Positions 32,726 to 43,581 of a DNA stretch of 64,000 bases are shown here, piece after piece. The translations under genes and the position numbers were made by a program. Numbering within the stretch: position 1 is the stretch's first letter; each line of letters begins with the position of its first letter. Where the stretch lies: assembly GCF_900635775.1 (NCBI RefSeq), contig NZ_LR134167.1:839001-903000 (forward strand), in the 5' to 3' direction. This stretch comes from Avibacterium volantium. GTDB lineage: Bacteria; Pseudomonadota; Gammaproteobacteria; Enterobacterales; Pasteurellaceae. Below the pieces are notes generated by a model. It was not told the origin of the DNA and searched no databases. It saw nothing but the letters and a program-made list of their open reading frames with translations.

Positions 32726-32789
32726 ATAATTTCTTTACCTTGCGTTGCCTAATGTTTCATTTCACAAAAAGGGGGCTATTCTAGCGGAA

Positions 32790-34031
32790 TTAATAAAATA
32801 ATCCATAGATTACCGCAGAGATGGCAATTAAGCCCATTATGGTAACGAAAACATTGCTAGCATAGCCTTGATAACGCGCCATCGCAGGCACTTTACGAAT
32901 GGCATACATTGGCATTAAAAACAGAATTGCGGCGATAATTGGCCCGCCAATGGATTCAATTAAACCAAGAATGCTTGGATTGATAATTGCCACCGCCCAT
33001 AAGGTCAATAAAAAGAAAAGTGCGGTGAAAAAATTCAATTTTTTTCGATTCGTAATGTCTTGTTTGCCCGAAAATTTCAAATATAGCCCCTGAATGCCTT
33101 CTCGCGCGCCTAAATAATGGCCAAAGAAAGAGCTGGTAATAGCAAGAAACGCCACTAAAGGCCCAAAGTAGGAAATATAAGGGTTATCAAATTTATTGGC
33201 TAAAAAAGAAAGGATACTGATATTTTGCGCTTTGGCTTGCACTAAATCTTCTGGGGTGAGAGTTAGCACGCAGCTAAACACGAAAAACATCACGAAAAAT
33301 AGCAGTAAGGTTGAGGTGTTTTTCAACGCTTGGTTTGCGTGGCATTCGGTCAGCTCTGGCAATTTGTATTCCCGTTGTTGTGATTGCGAAAAGCAAGAAA
33401 TCGCAGGGGAATGATTAAAAGAAAACACTAACACCGGAATGGTGATCCACAGCGTACTAATAAAACTGGTGGCATCAGGCATTTGGTGAAGCATTGCGGT
33501 GTTCCATTGCGGAATTAAATAAATGGAAAGAGAAAATAAAATGAAAACAAGGGGATAGACCAAAAACTCAGTCATTTTGAGCATTATTTTTTCGCTCATC
33601 AGCATCACCGAAATCAGGCTTGCAATCAAAATGAAAGAAAGCAAAATGCGGTTTGGGGCGCTTAGTCCTAACTGGTTGATAATAAAGGATTCCACCGTAT
33701 TGGTGATGCCATTACCATAAATTAACAAAATAGGAAAAATCGCAAAAAAGTAGAGCAGCGTGATAATTTTCCCTGCGCCTTGCCCAAAATGTTCTTCCAC
33801 TACTTCTGTAATATCGCTGCCGGGTTTGGAAGATGACAGCACAAAGCGAGATAACGCACGGTGTGAGAAATAAGTCATCGGCCCAACCAACAGCATAATG
33901 GCGATTAACGGCCAAAATCCGCCCATTCCAGCATTTATCGGCAAAAACAGTACGCCAGCTCCCACCGCCGTGCCGAATAAATTTAACGTCCAAAGTAAAT
34001 CGAATTTGTTTGTTATTGTTGTTTTAAACAT
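32790..34031 (-). CDS. sdaC: Serine/proton symporter of the HAAAP family
   Basis: Inner-membrane amino-acid transporter. 413 residues with about eleven membrane helices. The N-terminus [20 protein letters not shown] and [20 protein letters not shown] are characteristic of the SdaC/TdcC group. Pairing with sdaA supports serine over threonine. Start ATG 34031 has CGGAG just upstream on the minus strand. A CRP-like half site lies about 110-125 bases before it. If real, that would fit the CRP activation known for E. coli sdaC. Confidence 0.92.
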   Translation of the reverse strand: MFKTTITNKFDLLWTLNLFGTAVGAGVLFLPINAGMGGFWPLIAIMLLVGPMTYFSHRALSRFVLSSSKPGSDITEVVEEHFGQGAGKIITLLYFFAIFPILLIYGNGITNTVESFIINQLGLSAPNRILLSFILIASLISVMLMSEKIMLKMTEFLVYPLVFILFSLSIYLIPQWNTAMLHQMPDATSFISTLWITIPVLVFSFNHSPAISCFSQSQQREYKLPELTECHANQALKNTSTLLLFFVMFFVFSCVLTLTPEDLVQAKAQNISILSFLANKFDNPYISYFGPLVAFLAITSSFFGHYLGAREGIQGLYLKFSGKQDITNRKKLNFFTALFFLLTLWAVAIINPSILGLIESIGGPIIAAILFLMPMYAIRKVPAMARYQGYASNVFVTIMGLIAISAVIYGLFY

Positions 34032-34414
34032 TGTTTAACTCCGTAATATAAACTTGGATTAGTGTATGTGAATACCCTAATCTCACCGCCGCAGATGATA
34101 TAGCGGCTGCGAATACGAAACAGGACAAAATATGGAATTTGTGAGAATGATCGACTTTTGCTGGAGTAATTGACTAGAAAATAGCGAAGTGTTTACTTAT
34201 TTTTAACATTTTGTCTTTTTAGACTTTCGATTTCGCGATATTTTGCTTCGACAAGCAACAAAGTTGAGTATTTTTTATTTATTAAGAATGGGTTATCAAA
34301 AATTGTAAATATTTCGTTTTATTGAATGATTAGAGCGAAGGCAGCGCAAGATTGTTAATAATTGGATAAAAAGCACTTTTAATGGCAATAAAAGAGCTTA
34401 CAACGAGAGAATAA
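34032..34414. promoter_or_regulatory. sdaC upstream region, 383 bases without a gene
   Basis: AT-rich gap between sdaC (reading left) and the end of the YafJ-like gene, also on the minus strand. On the minus strand TCACA within 34137-34160 matches the right half of a CRP site with correct spacing, but the left half is poor. A short inverted repeat GCCGC/GCGGC occurs near 34088-34107. I see no ORF, RNA gene or uptake signal in it. Confidence 0.3.
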
Positions 34415-35242
34415 TTAAGCGGCTTTCGCATTACCTAATGTGCCATCATCAATAGCTTCTTTCGGCGTGCCAAGTACTTCGTAAACTTTATCGCCATCTT
34501 TGAAAAACACAAAACCGCCGTGTTCCATTTTTGTCCAGATTTCATCTTTAGTGAGTGGAAAGGTGGTAATAATGGTTACTTTATCTTTTTCTGTGGTATG
34601 TTGGCGGAAGTCGATCACGCCGTCATCATCAATGCGTTGCGCTGTACCAAAAGGGGCTTTGCGCGTGATGTAATGCAAATTGGTGGAGCAGTGGGCGATC
34701 ATCCATTCCCCGTTCGAGAGAATAAAATTAAACGTGCCGCCTTGTGCTAATTCTTTAGTAATTTCTTGAATGACTTGGAAAATTTGTTTTTCTGTGGGCT
34801 TTTTACGAAAGCGATTTTTTAACTGTTCAGCCATATAGCAAAAAGCGGCTTCTGAGTCGGTTGAACCAATGGGCTGGCAGAAACTTTCCGACATATCAGG
34901 GAAACTCGTCAGATTGCCGTTGTGCGCAAATACCCAGTTTTCGCCCCAAATTTCACGAATAAATGGGTGCGTGTTTTCAATGGTTACCTCGCCTTGTGTG
35001 GCTTTACGAATGTGGGCAATCACGTTGAAAGATTTAATATGATATTGTTTTACGCAATCTGCAATAGGGGAACTATGCCCGGCTTGGTTATCGCGAAAAA
35101 TACGCACGCCTTTGCCTTCAAAAAAGGCAATGCCGAAGCCGTCAGAATGGCTATCGGTGAGCCCCGCGCGGCGGCGAAATCCTTCAAAAGAGAACACAAT
35201 ATCGGTGGGAGTGTTGCAATTCATTCCTAATAGCTGACACAT
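34415..35242 (-). CDS. yafJ: Class II glutamine amidotransferase, YafJ-like
   Basis: Predicted Ntn-hydrolase with the catalytic cysteine at position 2 (MCQLLGMNC). 275 residues, a stand-alone GATase_4 domain like E. coli YafJ (255). Typical family residues follow: SDGFGIAFFEG, HIRKATQGEV, ENTHPFIRE, FAHNGNL and SDSEAAFCYMAEQL. Stand-alone members lack a partner synthase, so the acceptor of ammonia is unknown. Single gene with no obvious operon partner; the next upstream gene, ftsP, ends with its own gap. Confidence 0.9.
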   Translation of the reverse strand: MCQLLGMNCNTPTDIVFSFEGFRRRAGLTDSHSDGFGIAFFEGKGVRIFRDNQAGHSSPIADCVKQYHIKSFNVIAHIRKATQGEVTIENTHPFIREIWGENWVFAHNGNLTSFPDMSESFCQPIGSTDSEAAFCYMAEQLKNRFRKKPTEKQIFQVIQEITKELAQGGTFNFILSNGEWMIAHCSTNLHYITRKAPFGTAQRIDDDGVIDFRQHTTEKDKVTIITTFPLTKDEIWTKMEHGGFVFFKDGDKVYEVLGTPKEAIDDGTLGNAKAA

Positions 35243-35362
35243 AACGAAACCTTAACTGATTTTAACTTCCTAAATCTTGTTTGATTTAACAAAAAAATTC
35301 ACAAAAATTCAACCGCACTTTTAGATTAAAGGTGCATATCACATAACTTGGCGTTATTTCCT

Positions 35363-36772
35363 TTATTGCACCACCATTAAGCCTAAGCAACCTTTGTCTG
35401 CTGCCATCAGATCTGCCGCGCCAAAGGTGAAAGGGTGGCCGTTAGAAGACGGCTGTTGAAAGCGAACTAAAATCTGCACTTTGCCCTCAATCCAGAGGCT
35501 GTCTTTCCACGCCAGATCGCTTTCTGCCACAGGCTTATCATTAATGCTTTCAATGATAAATTTTGCTCCCTGAATTTTAAATCCTGCTGGCTCGTTGCTG
35601 GTGATTGTCCAGCGTTCCGTGCTGTTTAATTCGGCATTTACATCAATGCGTCTAGGGTCGAAACGTTGTTGATTGAGCATTCCATTATTCGCATCAAGTT
35701 GAAACTGGCGTTCACGGCGAACTTCCGCCTTTAATGCTTGCGGTGCATCGGTGTTAAACTGCATTGTGTTGTTTTGTGCAAAGGCACTGCTTAAGCCTTG
35801 TGGGCGTAGCTCAAGTACCGTGTTGTCGAGCAATTCTTCATCGCTGGCGAAAAAGCCCGTGAGTTTACTGAAGAAATTTCGTTTTTTCCCCACAATTAAG
35901 GTGGCGTTTTCCCCCTTATTGAGATTAACAAGAATTTCAGCGCGTTCGCTCGGTGCAAGAAAAAGCACCTTTGTGGTTTTTGCTTGCGGTAAAAAGCCCT
36001 GATCAAGTGCGATGATTTGGAAATCGCGCTCGTCATCAAAACGTAATTCATAACGGCGTGAAAGGGAAGCATTCAGCAAACGTAAACGCACAACTCCGCG
36101 CGGAACTTCTAAATAAGGCGCTTCTTGCCCATTGACAAATAAACGATTGCCGAAAAAGTGCGGTCGATTTTGTTGGAATAATTGCACCCCTTCGTCATTT
36201 AATTGCATATCTTGCAAAATCAAAGGAATATCGTTTACGCCATATTTTTGTGGCAGGCTCGATTTACGGCTTTCGTTATCTTCAATAATGCACAGTCCGA
36301 GCAAGCCGCGGTAGGTTTGATAAGCGGAATGCCCTAAGGTGCAAGCGGAATACCAGCAAGTGCAAGCAGGCTGAGTGATCGGCAGAATAGGCGACCAGCC
36401 TTGCCTTTGTTTGAAAGGGTGGGAAACGCCACCCAGTGATTCAGCACTCACTTGCAGTCCTTGAATGGCCAGCGCCACCATTTGCGACAAGCTATTGCGA
36501 TAGTTCAGCTTGGCAAAATCCCCTTGGCGCATTTTTAATGTTGGGCCTAAATAATTACCATTAAATCCCCACACTTCGCTGGCTTTTCCCCGCTCTAATT
36601 GGGTTTGCGCGCTGTTCATTTCTAAAAAAACAGGCTTACCACGGCGAGTTTCCATTAATGGTGGAACGCGCAAAGGCAGGCGATCGGCCGCCCATAATGG
36701 CGCAGGAATGGCTGAAAAAGCCCCCGCAGTGAGGGCAGTTTTAAAAAATTGACGGCGAGAAAAATGATTCAT
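35363..36772 (-). CDS. ftsP: Cell division protein FtsP (SufI), multicopper-oxidase fold
   Basis: Periplasmic Tat-exported protein that stabilises the divisome under stress. About 469 residues. The signal begins [20 protein letters not shown] with the twin-arginine motif SRRQFF. Three cupredoxin-like domains follow without a full set of copper ligands: the usual HxH motifs of true multicopper oxidases are missing. I prefer start 36772, one base after the plsC stop. An upstream extension to 36823 exists but lies inside plsC. The pair plsC-ftsP (ygiS-side plsC/sufI in E. coli) is conserved. Confidence 0.9.
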   Translation of the reverse strand: MNHFSRRQFFKTALTAGAFSAIPAPLWAADRLPLRVPPLMETRRGKPVFLEMNSAQTQLERGKASEVWGFNGNYLGPTLKMRQGDFAKLNYRNSLSQMVALAIQGLQVSAESLGGVSHPFKQRQGWSPILPITQPACTCWYSACTLGHSAYQTYRGLLGLCIIEDNESRKSSLPQKYGVNDIPLILQDMQLNDEGVQLFQQNRPHFFGNRLFVNGQEAPYLEVPRGVVRLRLLNASLSRRYELRFDDERDFQIIALDQGFLPQAKTTKVLFLAPSERAEILVNLNKGENATLIVGKKRNFFSKLTGFFASDEELLDNTVLELRPQGLSSAFAQNNTMQFNTDAPQALKAEVRRERQFQLDANNGMLNQQRFDPRRIDVNAELNSTERWTITSNEPAGFKIQGAKFIIESINDKPVAESDLAWKDSLWIEGKVQILVRFQQPSSNGHPFTFGAADLMAADKGCLGLMVVQ

Positions 36773-36773
36773 T

Positions 36774-37517
36774 TTATTTTGTGGCATCTTGTTGAGCTTG
36801 GCTAGCGGCAATTTCCGCATCAAGTTCGTTGATTCGTTGTTGCATTAAAGAATGGCAATAGCTCGCCAATTCACGCACATTGTCTTTGGTGTAAGCCGAA
36901 GTATCCACAGGTGGCAACATTTCACAGATCACTTTGCCATTATCCCAACGGTTAAGATCGATTTTATTTTGCGTGGTGGAACAAACCACAGGCACAATCG
37001 GCACACCAGCGGCAATGGCAGCGTGAAATGCGCCAGTTTTAAATGGCAGCAAACCACGCCCACGGCTACGCGTGCCTTCAGGGAACATCCAAATAGAAAG
37101 CTTATCACGGTTAATACGTTCAGCCAGTTGAGTCATTGTGCTATGTGCTTTGGAACGGTTATCACGATCTAAAAAAATGTTACCCGATGCCCAATATAAA
37201 ATGCCGAAGAACGGGATCCAAATCAGGCTTTTTTTCCCGACACTCACCGTACGCGGCATCACCATATAAGAAATGGTAACCATATCGTAGTTATTTTGGT
37301 GATTGCCAATGTAAATGCACGGCCCGATATTTTCCGCATTGGCAGGGAAACGATGTTCCACTTGCAAACCGAAAAGGGGATACAAACGCCCGAACCAACG
37401 CGCCACATCGCCCACGTTACTTGGATTTCTGAAACGAATGAGAGAATAAATCGTGCCGAGCAAACAAATTAAAATACAGCACAACACAACCACAATAATG
37501 CGAAGAAGTTTTAGCAT
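36774..37517 (-). CDS. plsC: 1-acyl-sn-glycerol-3-phosphate acyltransferase
   Basis: Inner-membrane enzyme that acylates lysophosphatidate to phosphatidate, the precursor for CdsA. About 247 residues (E. coli 245). N-terminal membrane helix ([19 protein letters not shown]), catalytic NHQNNYD motif (the HX4D block), and [12 protein letters not shown] chose the start at 37517 (MLKLLRII) because it lines up with E. coli PlsC and has AGGG upstream. An in-frame methionine ten codons earlier (37547) is less likely. A second, divergent acyltransferase occurs at 57507. Confidence 0.95.
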   Translation of the reverse strand: MLKLLRIIVVVLCCILICLLGTIYSLIRFRNPSNVGDVARWFGRLYPLFGLQVEHRFPANAENIGPCIYIGNHQNNYDMVTISYMVMPRTVSVGKKSLIWIPFFGILYWASGNIFLDRDNRSKAHSTMTQLAERINRDKLSIWMFPEGTRSRGRGLLPFKTGAFHAAIAAGVPIVPVVCSTTQNKIDLNRWDNGKVICEMLPPVDTSAYTKDNVRELASYCHSLMQQRINELDAEIAASQAQQDATK

Positions 37518-37637
37518 AAACACATACCCTGAAAAAAATTTGCTCAAGTATAGCGAAAATCCGCAAATATTTGTATCAATCCGCTAAAAAAATGCTAGGC
37601 TATCAAGCAATTTCATTCTTCCCAAAGATATTCAACA

Positions 37638-38408
37638 ATGGCAAAGACCTATTTTATTGCAGATTTACATTTAAGCGAAAATCGCCCAGATTTAACCGCA
37701 CTTTTTGTGGATTTTATGCAAAATCAAGCCAAAGAGGCGGAAAGTTTGTATATTTTAGGCGATCTTTTTGATTTCTGGATTGGTGATGATGAGCATTCCC
37801 CTTTGATTGATTTGGTGAAACAGCAAATTCGCCACTTAACGGAAAAAGGCGTGAAATGCTATTTTATGCACGGCAATCGTGATTTTCTTATCGGCAAAAA
37901 ATTTGCCCAATCTTGCGGTTTAACGCTGTTGCCAACTTATCAAGTGATTGATTTATATGGCACGCCTACCTTGCTTTGCCACGGCGACACCCTTTGCATT
38001 GATGATGTGGCTTATCAACGCTATCGTAAAAAAGTGCATCAAAAATGGCGTCAATGGCTTTTTTTACATTTGCCTTTAAAAGTGCGGTTAAAAATTGCCG
38101 AAAAAATTCGTGCTAAAAGCAAACAGGACAAGCAATATAAATCCAATCAAATTATGGACGTGAATGCGGATTTCGTGCTGCAAACAATGCAACAATTTAA
38201 CGTGCCACAGCTGATCCACGGACATACGCATCGGCAAAATTTGCATAAAACCCCACCGCACTTTGAACGAATTGTATTGGGCGATTGGGGCGAAACTTCT
38301 TCTGTACTAGAAGTCTCGCCGCAGGGAATGAGATTTATTAATCACTCGTTACAGAAATCAGTGAGTGATGATTTGGAATCACCACCGCTGGATCATCAGG
38401 TGCGGTGA
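37638..38408 (+). CDS. lpxH: UDP-2,3-diacylglucosamine diphosphatase
   Basis: Peripheral membrane metallophosphoesterase of lipid A synthesis; it cleaves UDP-diacylglucosamine to lipid X. 256 residues versus about 240 usual. All metal motifs are present: [27 protein letters not shown] and HGHTHR. The last ~17 residues (after RFINHSL) go beyond the family end and run into the opposite strand gene, giving a 71-base tail-to-tail overlap. No terminator is visible between the two. Start ATG 37638, divergent from plsC. Confidence 0.95.
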   Translation: MAKTYFIADLHLSENRPDLTALFVDFMQNQAKEAESLYILGDLFDFWIGDDEHSPLIDLVKQQIRHLTEKGVKCYFMHGNRDFLIGKKFAQSCGLTLLPTYQVIDLYGTPTLLCHGDTLCIDDVAYQRYRKKVHQKWRQWLFLHLPLKVRLKIAEKIRAKSKQDKQYKSNQIMDVNADFVLQTMQQFNVPQLIHGHTHRQNLHKTPPHFERIVLGDWGETSSVLEVSPQGMRFINHSLQKSVSDDLESPPLDHQVR

Positions 38409-39930
38409 TTTTTTCAATTTTTTCTTTCAAACCGTAATCTGGCTGTGGCGTATCATCGAAAAGATCCGCATTGGGGTCAATGTTAGCGTTACGAATGCCA
38501 ATCCAATTCGCCAAGCCTTCCGCAAAATTCAAGCCTGATTTTGATACTTTTTTCTCTTGGCGTTGTTGATCATCACTGGAAATTTTAAACAACGGAATAT
38601 CGTAATGACGTTTACTTTTTCCATTGCTATTGTGAATGGCAATGTAATCATCGCCCATTTGATGGGCTAAACCGTGATCAGAAAAATAAACCATCGAAAA
38701 AGTGCGGTGGTTTTTTTGCTGATTTTTGACCAGATCCTGATAAATTTTATTCAACACTTCATCGGTTTTTTTGATCGAACTGATGTAGCAATTCACGTCC
38801 TGATATTTTTTAGCAATTTGATTTTCATCGAAAATTTTCTTGTAATCGGTAACGCGTTCGCAAACCAACGGGTGTGAGCCATATAAATGCACCACAATAA
38901 AACGCTTGCCTGTGGTTGGCGCTTGAATGAGTTGATCAAATCGGCTTAATAAGTTGAAATCGCTCACATCATTACTAATGGAATCGCCCGCGCGTAAAAA
39001 GATTTTTTCATCGCTTTTATTGGCAATGGCAGAAATTGGTGTGTCGTATTGCCCTAAATAACCTTGGTTGGAAAGCCAATAGGTTTTGATTCCTGCGGAT
39101 TTAATTAAGTCAATGAAATTTAAGCGATAATTCCCTTCCCAAGTTTGCTTGTTAGGCTTGGTGAACATTAATTTAAGCGAGGCGATGGTGTTTGTGCCAC
39201 CTGCGGTTAGACCATCAATTAACGTGCCTTTGGCTGTAGAAAGAAAAGGCGTGTTGGCAACAGGGTAGCCGTAAGCGTGGTGATAATCTTTTCTTGCACT
39301 TTCACCGATAACTAAAATGTAATCATCATAATGGGAACGGCTATCCAGTTGGCTTTCGCCCCATTCGCTTGGCACATCAAAGCGGTTGAGTAAGCGTAAT
39401 TCTTCGACCACTTTTTCCCCTGCTAAATAGCTTTCTTGCAGCGGTTGAAAGGGAATATTTCCCCAAAGTGCATTAACAAAAATGAGCGCCAATAACCCCT
39501 TATTTTTATAAAAAGCCAAGTGAAATTTTTGGCTTAACCAGCGATAAAGCAATAATCCCCCGATTATGGCAATCGGATAGGTATAGGCAATGAAAGGAAT
39601 TTGTGCGAAAAACTCTTTGCCTTCTTGTAAATCGGTGGCGAAAACTGAGGCAATATATTGATAAGAGGGCGCGCCAAAATGTAGCCCAATGGGCGCATAG
39701 CAGGCATAGATAAATAAAATAGGTAATGCAATGAAATAAAAGAGTTTTTTCGAGCTAGAAAAAATAATAATGAAAGACATAAAAAGGCTGATCTGTTGCC
39801 AATTTGGTTGCGGAAAATAACCTGAACCCTGTAGTGCCAACAGGCTGACAATATAAAGTAGCGCAAAACACACCGCACTTACTAGCAATGATGAAAGATG
39901 AAATGTTCCTTTTTTGTTCTTTTCTGCCAC
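38338..39930 (-). CDS. Phosphoethanolamine transferase (sulfatase superfamily)
   Basis: Inner-membrane enzyme with a periplasmic catalytic domain that adds phosphoethanolamine to lipid A or LPS core sugars. 530 residues. Four to five N-terminal membrane helices (to about residue 170), then the alkaline-phosphatase-like domain: [18 protein letters not shown], the threonine nucleophile in [14 protein letters not shown], and the metal site [10 protein letters not shown]. The overall look is closer to the YhbX/CptA group than to EptA of polymyxin resistance; I leave the symbol blank. Its end overlaps lpxH by 71 bases on the opposite strand. It could modulate surface charge. Confidence 0.85.
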   Translation of the reverse strand: MAEKNKKGTFHLSSLLVSAVCFALLYIVSLLALQGSGYFPQPNWQQISLFMSFIIIFSSSKKLFYFIALPILFIYACYAPIGLHFGAPSYQYIASVFATDLQEGKEFFAQIPFIAYTYPIAIIGGLLLYRWLSQKFHLAFYKNKGLLALIFVNALWGNIPFQPLQESYLAGEKVVEELRLLNRFDVPSEWGESQLDSRSHYDDYILVIGESARKDYHHAYGYPVANTPFLSTAKGTLIDGLTAGGTNTIASLKLMFTKPNKQTWEGNYRLNFIDLIKSAGIKTYWLSNQGYLGQYDTPISAIANKSDEKIFLRAGDSISNDVSDFNLLSRFDQLIQAPTTGKRFIVVHLYGSHPLVCERVTDYKKIFDENQIAKKYQDVNCYISSIKKTDEVLNKIYQDLVKNQQKNHRTFSMVYFSDHGLAHQMGDDYIAIHNSNGKSKRHYDIPLFKISSDDQQRQEKKVSKSGLNFAEGLANWIGIRNANIDPNADLFDDTPQPDYGLKEKIEKITAPDDPAVVIPNHHSLISVTSD

Positions 39931-40010
39931 AACATTGTTCCTTATTTTTTATTTCGCTTCATTTTACTGAATTTTTTTCATTGGTTCTATGCGATTTTTG
40001 CCTTGAGCTA

Positions 40011-40039
40011 TTTTCACTGCAAAGATGTTGCTCTATAAT
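40011..40039 (+). promoter_or_regulatory. candidate pyrH promoter
   Basis: Perfect -10 TATAAT (40034-40039), 17 bp after TTTTCA (40011-40016), 36 bases before the pyrH start. It would drive pyrH-frr. Confidence 0.5.
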
Positions 40040-40075
40040 ATGCAGAATTTTGTATCCAACTTTTGTGAGGAAAAA

Positions 40076-40792
40076 ATGAGCAAACCCGTATATAAAAGAA
40101 TCCTGCTCAAATTGAGTGGTGAAGCTTTACAAGGTGATGAAGGTTTTGGAATTGATCCTTCAATTTTAGACAGAATGGCGCTCGAAATTAAAGAATTACT
40201 AGAAATGGGCGTAGAAGTCGGGGTTGTGTTAGGTGGCGGAAATTTATTCCGTGGCGCAAAACTGGCTAAAGCGGGAATGAACCGCGTGGTGGGCGATCAT
40301 ATGGGTATGCTTGCCACCGTAATGAACGGCTTAGCAATGCGTGATGCCTTACACCGCGCAGAGGTGAATGCAAAATTAATGTCCGCCTTCCAGCTAAACG
40401 GCATTTGCGATACCTATAACTGGTCTGAAGCGATCAAAATGTTGCGTGAAGGGCGCGTGGTGATTTTCTCTGCGGGAACAGGTAGCCCATTCTTTACCAC
40501 CGATTCAGCGGCTTGCTTGCGTGGGATTGAAATTGAAGCCGATGTTGTGCTTAAAGCCACGAAAGTGGACGGCGTGTATGATTGCGATCCTGCTAAAAAT
40601 CCAGATGCAGTATTGTATGAAAAACTCACTTATGCCGATGTGATAGACAAAGAATTGCAAGTAATGGACTTGGCCGCCTTTACCCTTGCACGGGATCACG
40701 GAATGCCAATTCGTGTGTTCAATATGAGCAAACCAGGCGCATTACGCAAAGTCGTTTTAGGTGAGCGTGAAGGCACGCTAATTTGTAACTAA
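40076..40792 (+). CDS. pyrH: Uridylate kinase
   Basis: Hexameric bacterial UMP kinase, converting UMP to UDP; essential for pyrimidine nucleotides. 238 residues. Amino-acid-kinase fold with [38 protein letters not shown] and [13 protein letters not shown] 40076 after GAGGA (40067-40071) starts MSKPVYKRI; the longer frame from 40025 overlaps the promoter and is rejected. frr follows 30 bases later. Confidence 0.98.
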   Translation: MSKPVYKRILLKLSGEALQGDEGFGIDPSILDRMALEIKELLEMGVEVGVVLGGGNLFRGAKLAKAGMNRVVGDHMGMLATVMNGLAMRDALHRAEVNAKLMSAFQLNGICDTYNWSEAIKMLREGRVVIFSAGTGSPFFTTDSAACLRGIEIEADVVLKATKVDGVYDCDPAKNPDAVLYEKLTYADVIDKELQVMDLAAFTLARDHGMPIRVFNMSKPGALRKVVLGEREGTLICN

Positions 40793-40822
40793 TTGATTAA
40801 ACTTAAATAAAAAGGAATATTT

Positions 40823-41380
40823 GTGATTAACGAAATTAAACAAGATGCGCAGTTGCGTATGGAAAAAAGCCTTGAAACATTCAAGCATCATATTGCCAAA
40901 GTAAGAACAGGGCGTGCGCAGCCAAGCTTACTGGACGGTATTCAAGTGGAATACTATGGCGCATTAACCCCATTGTGTCAATTAGCCAACGTAGTGGCGG
41001 AAGATGCGCGTACCTTAGCAGTAAGCGTGTTTGATCGTAGTTTGATTGGAGCAGTAGAAAAAGCGATTTTAACCTCTGATTTAGGCTTAAACCCATCATC
41101 AGCTGGCACAACCATTCGTGTACCACTTCCACCATTAACAGAAGAGCGTCGTCGTGATCTTATCAAGATCGTGAAAGGCGAAGCGGAGCAAGGCAAAGTG
41201 GCAGTGCGTAATGTACGCCGTGATGCCAATGATCAAATCAAAGCGTTGTTGAAAGAAAAAGAAATCAGCGAAGATGAAGAACGCAAAGCACAAGACGAAA
41301 TCCAAAAAATCACTGATCTTTATGTGAAAAAAGTGGACGAAGTGTTAGCGGACAAAGAGAAAGAATTATTAGATTTCTAA
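40823..41380 (+). CDS. frr: Ribosome recycling factor
   Basis: Splits post-termination ribosomes together with EF-G. 185 residues, the standard length. The family block [18 protein letters not shown] and the C-terminal [21 protein letters not shown] are present. The start is GTG at 40823 with AAGGA at 40812-40816. A strong terminator follows, which separates pyrH-frr from dxr. Confidence 0.98.
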   Translation: MINEIKQDAQLRMEKSLETFKHHIAKVRTGRAQPSLLDGIQVEYYGALTPLCQLANVVAEDARTLAVSVFDRSLIGAVEKAILTSDLGLNPSSAGTTIRVPLPPLTEERRRDLIKIVKGEAEQGKVAVRNVRRDANDQIKALLKEKEISEDEERKAQDEIQKITDLYVKKVDEVLADKEKELLDF

Positions 41381-41396
41381 TCCTCTTAAGGAAATA

Positions 41397-41427
41397 AAGG
41401 GCGAGCCAAGGGTTCGCCCTATTTTTT
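41397..41427 (+). terminator. terminator after frr
   Basis: AGGGCGAGCC (41398-41407) pairs with GGTTCGCCCT (41411-41420) (one G-U), followed by A and TTTTTT. Confidence 0.88.
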
Positions 41428-41506
41428 CTTGCTGAATTACAGGCTTTTGAGTATATTCACGACAATTTTAGCAACCTTAACCCTTTTAAAGTGCGGTCAA
41501 AAATTT

Positions 41507-42706
41507 ATGCAAAAACAACAAAAACTCGTCATTCTTGGTTCGACAGGCTCCATCGGCACTAGCACCCTTTCTGTGATAGAACACAACCCTGAGAAATATC
41601 AAGCGTTTGCCTTAGTGGGCGGACGTAACGTGCAATTAATGGTGGAGCAATGCGTTAAATTTCAGCCGACTTTTGCTGCCTTAGATGACGAAAGTGCAGC
41701 AAAAAATTTAACAGAAAAATTGACCGCACTTGGTCTAAGAACCCAAGTGCTAAGCGGACAAAAAGCCATTTGCCAGTTGGCGGCTCACCCTGAAGCGGAT
41801 CAAGTGATGGCTGCCATTGTTGGCGCAGCAGGTTTGTTACCCACCCTTTCAGCGGTGCAAGCAGGCAAGCGAGTGTTGTTGGCTAATAAAGAAAGTTTGG
41901 TTACCTGCGGGCAGCTTTTTATTGATGAAGTGAAGAAAAATCACGCTCAGTTACTGCCTGTGGACAGTGAACATAATGCGATTTTCCAATCTTTGCCACC
42001 GCAAGCGCAAGAAAAAATCGGTTTTTGTCCGTTGCAAGAATTAGGCATCAGCAAAATTGTACTCACGGGATCGGGCGGGCCTTTCCGTTATACGGATCTT
42101 TCAGAATTTGATCAGATCACGCCAGAACAGGCGGTAGCTCACCCCAATTGGTCAATGGGCAAAAAAATCTCAGTGGATTCCGCCACAATGATGAATAAAG
42201 GCTTGGAATATATTGAAGCCCGTTGGTTATTCAATGCCAGTGCAGATGAAATGGAAGTGATCATTCATCCGCAGTCTATCATTCATTCTATGGTGCGTTA
42301 TATTGATGGCTCAGTGATTGCGCAAATGGGCAATCCAGATATGCGTACGCCAATTGCGGAAACAATGGCTTATCCACAGCGTACCTTTGCAGGTGTTGCG
42401 CCACTGGATTTTTATCAACTCAATGGGCTGACTTTTTTAGCGCCAGATTATCAGCGTTACCCTTGTTTAAAATTGGCCATTGATGCCTTTGCCGCAGGGC
42501 AATATGCCACAACCGCAATGAATGCGGCGAATGAAATTTCCGTTGAAGCCTTTTTAAATCGTCAAATTAAATTTACCGATATTGCTAAAGTGAATACGCA
42601 AGTGGTAGAAAAAATTAGCCCGCAACAGATTCAATCTATTGATGATGTGTTAGACGTGGATAAAAACGCACGCGCTTTAGCGTGGCAAATTATTCAAGCA
42701 AAATAA
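41507..42706 (+). CDS. dxr: 1-deoxy-D-xylulose 5-phosphate reductoisomerase
   Basis: Second step of the MEP isoprenoid pathway (also called ispC); makes 2-C-methylerythritol 4-phosphate with NADPH. 399 residues (E. coli 398). NADPH-binding [18 protein letters not shown], metal and substrate residues in [18 protein letters not shown], and [20 protein letters not shown]. Start ATG 41507 lacks a clear Shine-Dalgarno: the space before it is taken by an uptake signal (AAAGTGCGGTC at about 41489-41499). An upstream extension to 41429 crosses the frr terminator region and is unlikely. Confidence 0.97.
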   Translation: MQKQQKLVILGSTGSIGTSTLSVIEHNPEKYQAFALVGGRNVQLMVEQCVKFQPTFAALDDESAAKNLTEKLTALGLRTQVLSGQKAICQLAAHPEADQVMAAIVGAAGLLPTLSAVQAGKRVLLANKESLVTCGQLFIDEVKKNHAQLLPVDSEHNAIFQSLPPQAQEKIGFCPLQELGISKIVLTGSGGPFRYTDLSEFDQITPEQAVAHPNWSMGKKISVDSATMMNKGLEYIEARWLFNASADEMEVIIHPQSIIHSMVRYIDGSVIAQMGNPDMRTPIAETMAYPQRTFAGVAPLDFYQLNGLTFLAPDYQRYPCLKLAIDAFAAGQYATTAMNAANEISVEAFLNRQIKFTDIAKVNTQVVEKISPQQIQSIDDVLDVDKNARALAWQIIQAK

Positions 42707-42725
42707 CATTTTGTTTTCGTTACAA

Positions 42726-42762
42726 ATAAATCAGGGCTAGCGAAAGTTCGCCTTGATTTTTA
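42726..42762 (+). terminator. weak terminator-like hairpin after dxr
   Basis: AATCAGGG and CGCCTTGATT with a bulge form an imperfect stem near 42727-42757, followed by TTTTT. Confidence 0.4.
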
Positions 42763-42780
42763 TACATAATTCTGTGCGTT

Positions 42781-42808
42781 TTCATAGTAAGTAATAGCAT
42801 ATTATGAT
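42781..42808 (+). promoter_or_regulatory. candidate uppS promoter
   Basis: TTCATA (42781-42786), 16-bp spacer, TATGAT (42803-42808), 42 bases before the uppS start. Confidence 0.35.
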
Positions 42809-42849
42809 ATATTCAGCCATTAATTTTGTAACTAGAAAATCCTTGATGA

Positions 42850-43578
42850 ATGACTGAGATTGACTTAAACAATATTCCCCAACACGTTGCCATTATTATG
42901 GATGGCAATGGGCGCTGGGCAAAACAGCAAGGAAAAATGCGTATATTCGGGCATAAAAATGGTGTGGCGGCAGTGCGTCAAGCGGTTTCCTATGCACGAA
43001 AAATTGGTGTTAAGGTGCTGACGCTTTATGCCTTCAGCAGTGAAAATTGGACGCGTCCTGAAACAGAAGTCAGTGCATTAATGACACTTTTTATGCAAGC
43101 ACTGGATTTAGAAGTGAAAAAATTGCATAAAAATAATATCCGTCTAAACATTATTGGGGATACATCCCGTTTTAGCGAAAAATTACAACAAAAAATCGAA
43201 AAAGCAGAAAAATTAACCGAAAATAACACCGCACTTACTTTAAACATTGCAGCTAATTATGGTGGAGACTGGGATATTGTGCAGGCAGCAAAACAGCTTG
43301 CAAGCCTTGTTAAAGCGGAAAAGTTAGCACTTGATGAGATCACAACAGAACGTTTTCAACAACATTTGGTTACTCAAGATCAGCCAATGGTGGATTTATT
43401 AATTCGCACCAGTGGTGAACAGCGAGTCAGTAATTTTTTACTCTGGCAAATAGCCTATGCAGAATTTTATTTTTCTGATGTGCTATGGCCAGATTTTAAC
43501 GAACAAGAATTTAATCAAGCTATTTTGGCTTATCAACAACGAAATCGCCGTTTTGGTGGAGCAGAACAAGAGGACTAA
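42850..43578 (+). CDS. uppS: Undecaprenyl diphosphate synthase
   Basis: cis-Prenyltransferase that builds the C55 carrier lipid for peptidoglycan and LPS. 242 residues (E. coli 253). [15 protein letters not shown] holds the catalytic aspartate and the diphosphate-binding residues. [11 protein letters not shown] and the C-terminal [20 protein letters not shown] are also family signatures. cdsA starts 3 bases after the stop, so the two are coupled. Confidence 0.97.
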   Translation: MTEIDLNNIPQHVAIIMDGNGRWAKQQGKMRIFGHKNGVAAVRQAVSYARKIGVKVLTLYAFSSENWTRPETEVSALMTLFMQALDLEVKKLHKNNIRLNIIGDTSRFSEKLQQKIEKAEKLTENNTALTLNIAANYGGDWDIVQAAKQLASLVKAEKLALDEITTERFQQHLVTQDQPMVDLLIRTSGEQRVSNFLLWQIAYAEFYFSDVLWPDFNEQEFNQAILAYQQRNRRFGGAEQED

Positions 43579-43581
43579 ACT

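Noticed and set aside
38338-39930. EptA/MCR-type colistin resistance enzyme
   Set aside because: It has the general phosphoethanolamine transferase motifs, but sequence impressions favour the YhbX/CptA group; resistance cannot be claimed.
41429-41506. N-terminal extension of Dxr
   Set aside because: Begins directly after the frr terminator; not part of the family, which starts just before [11 protein letters not shown].
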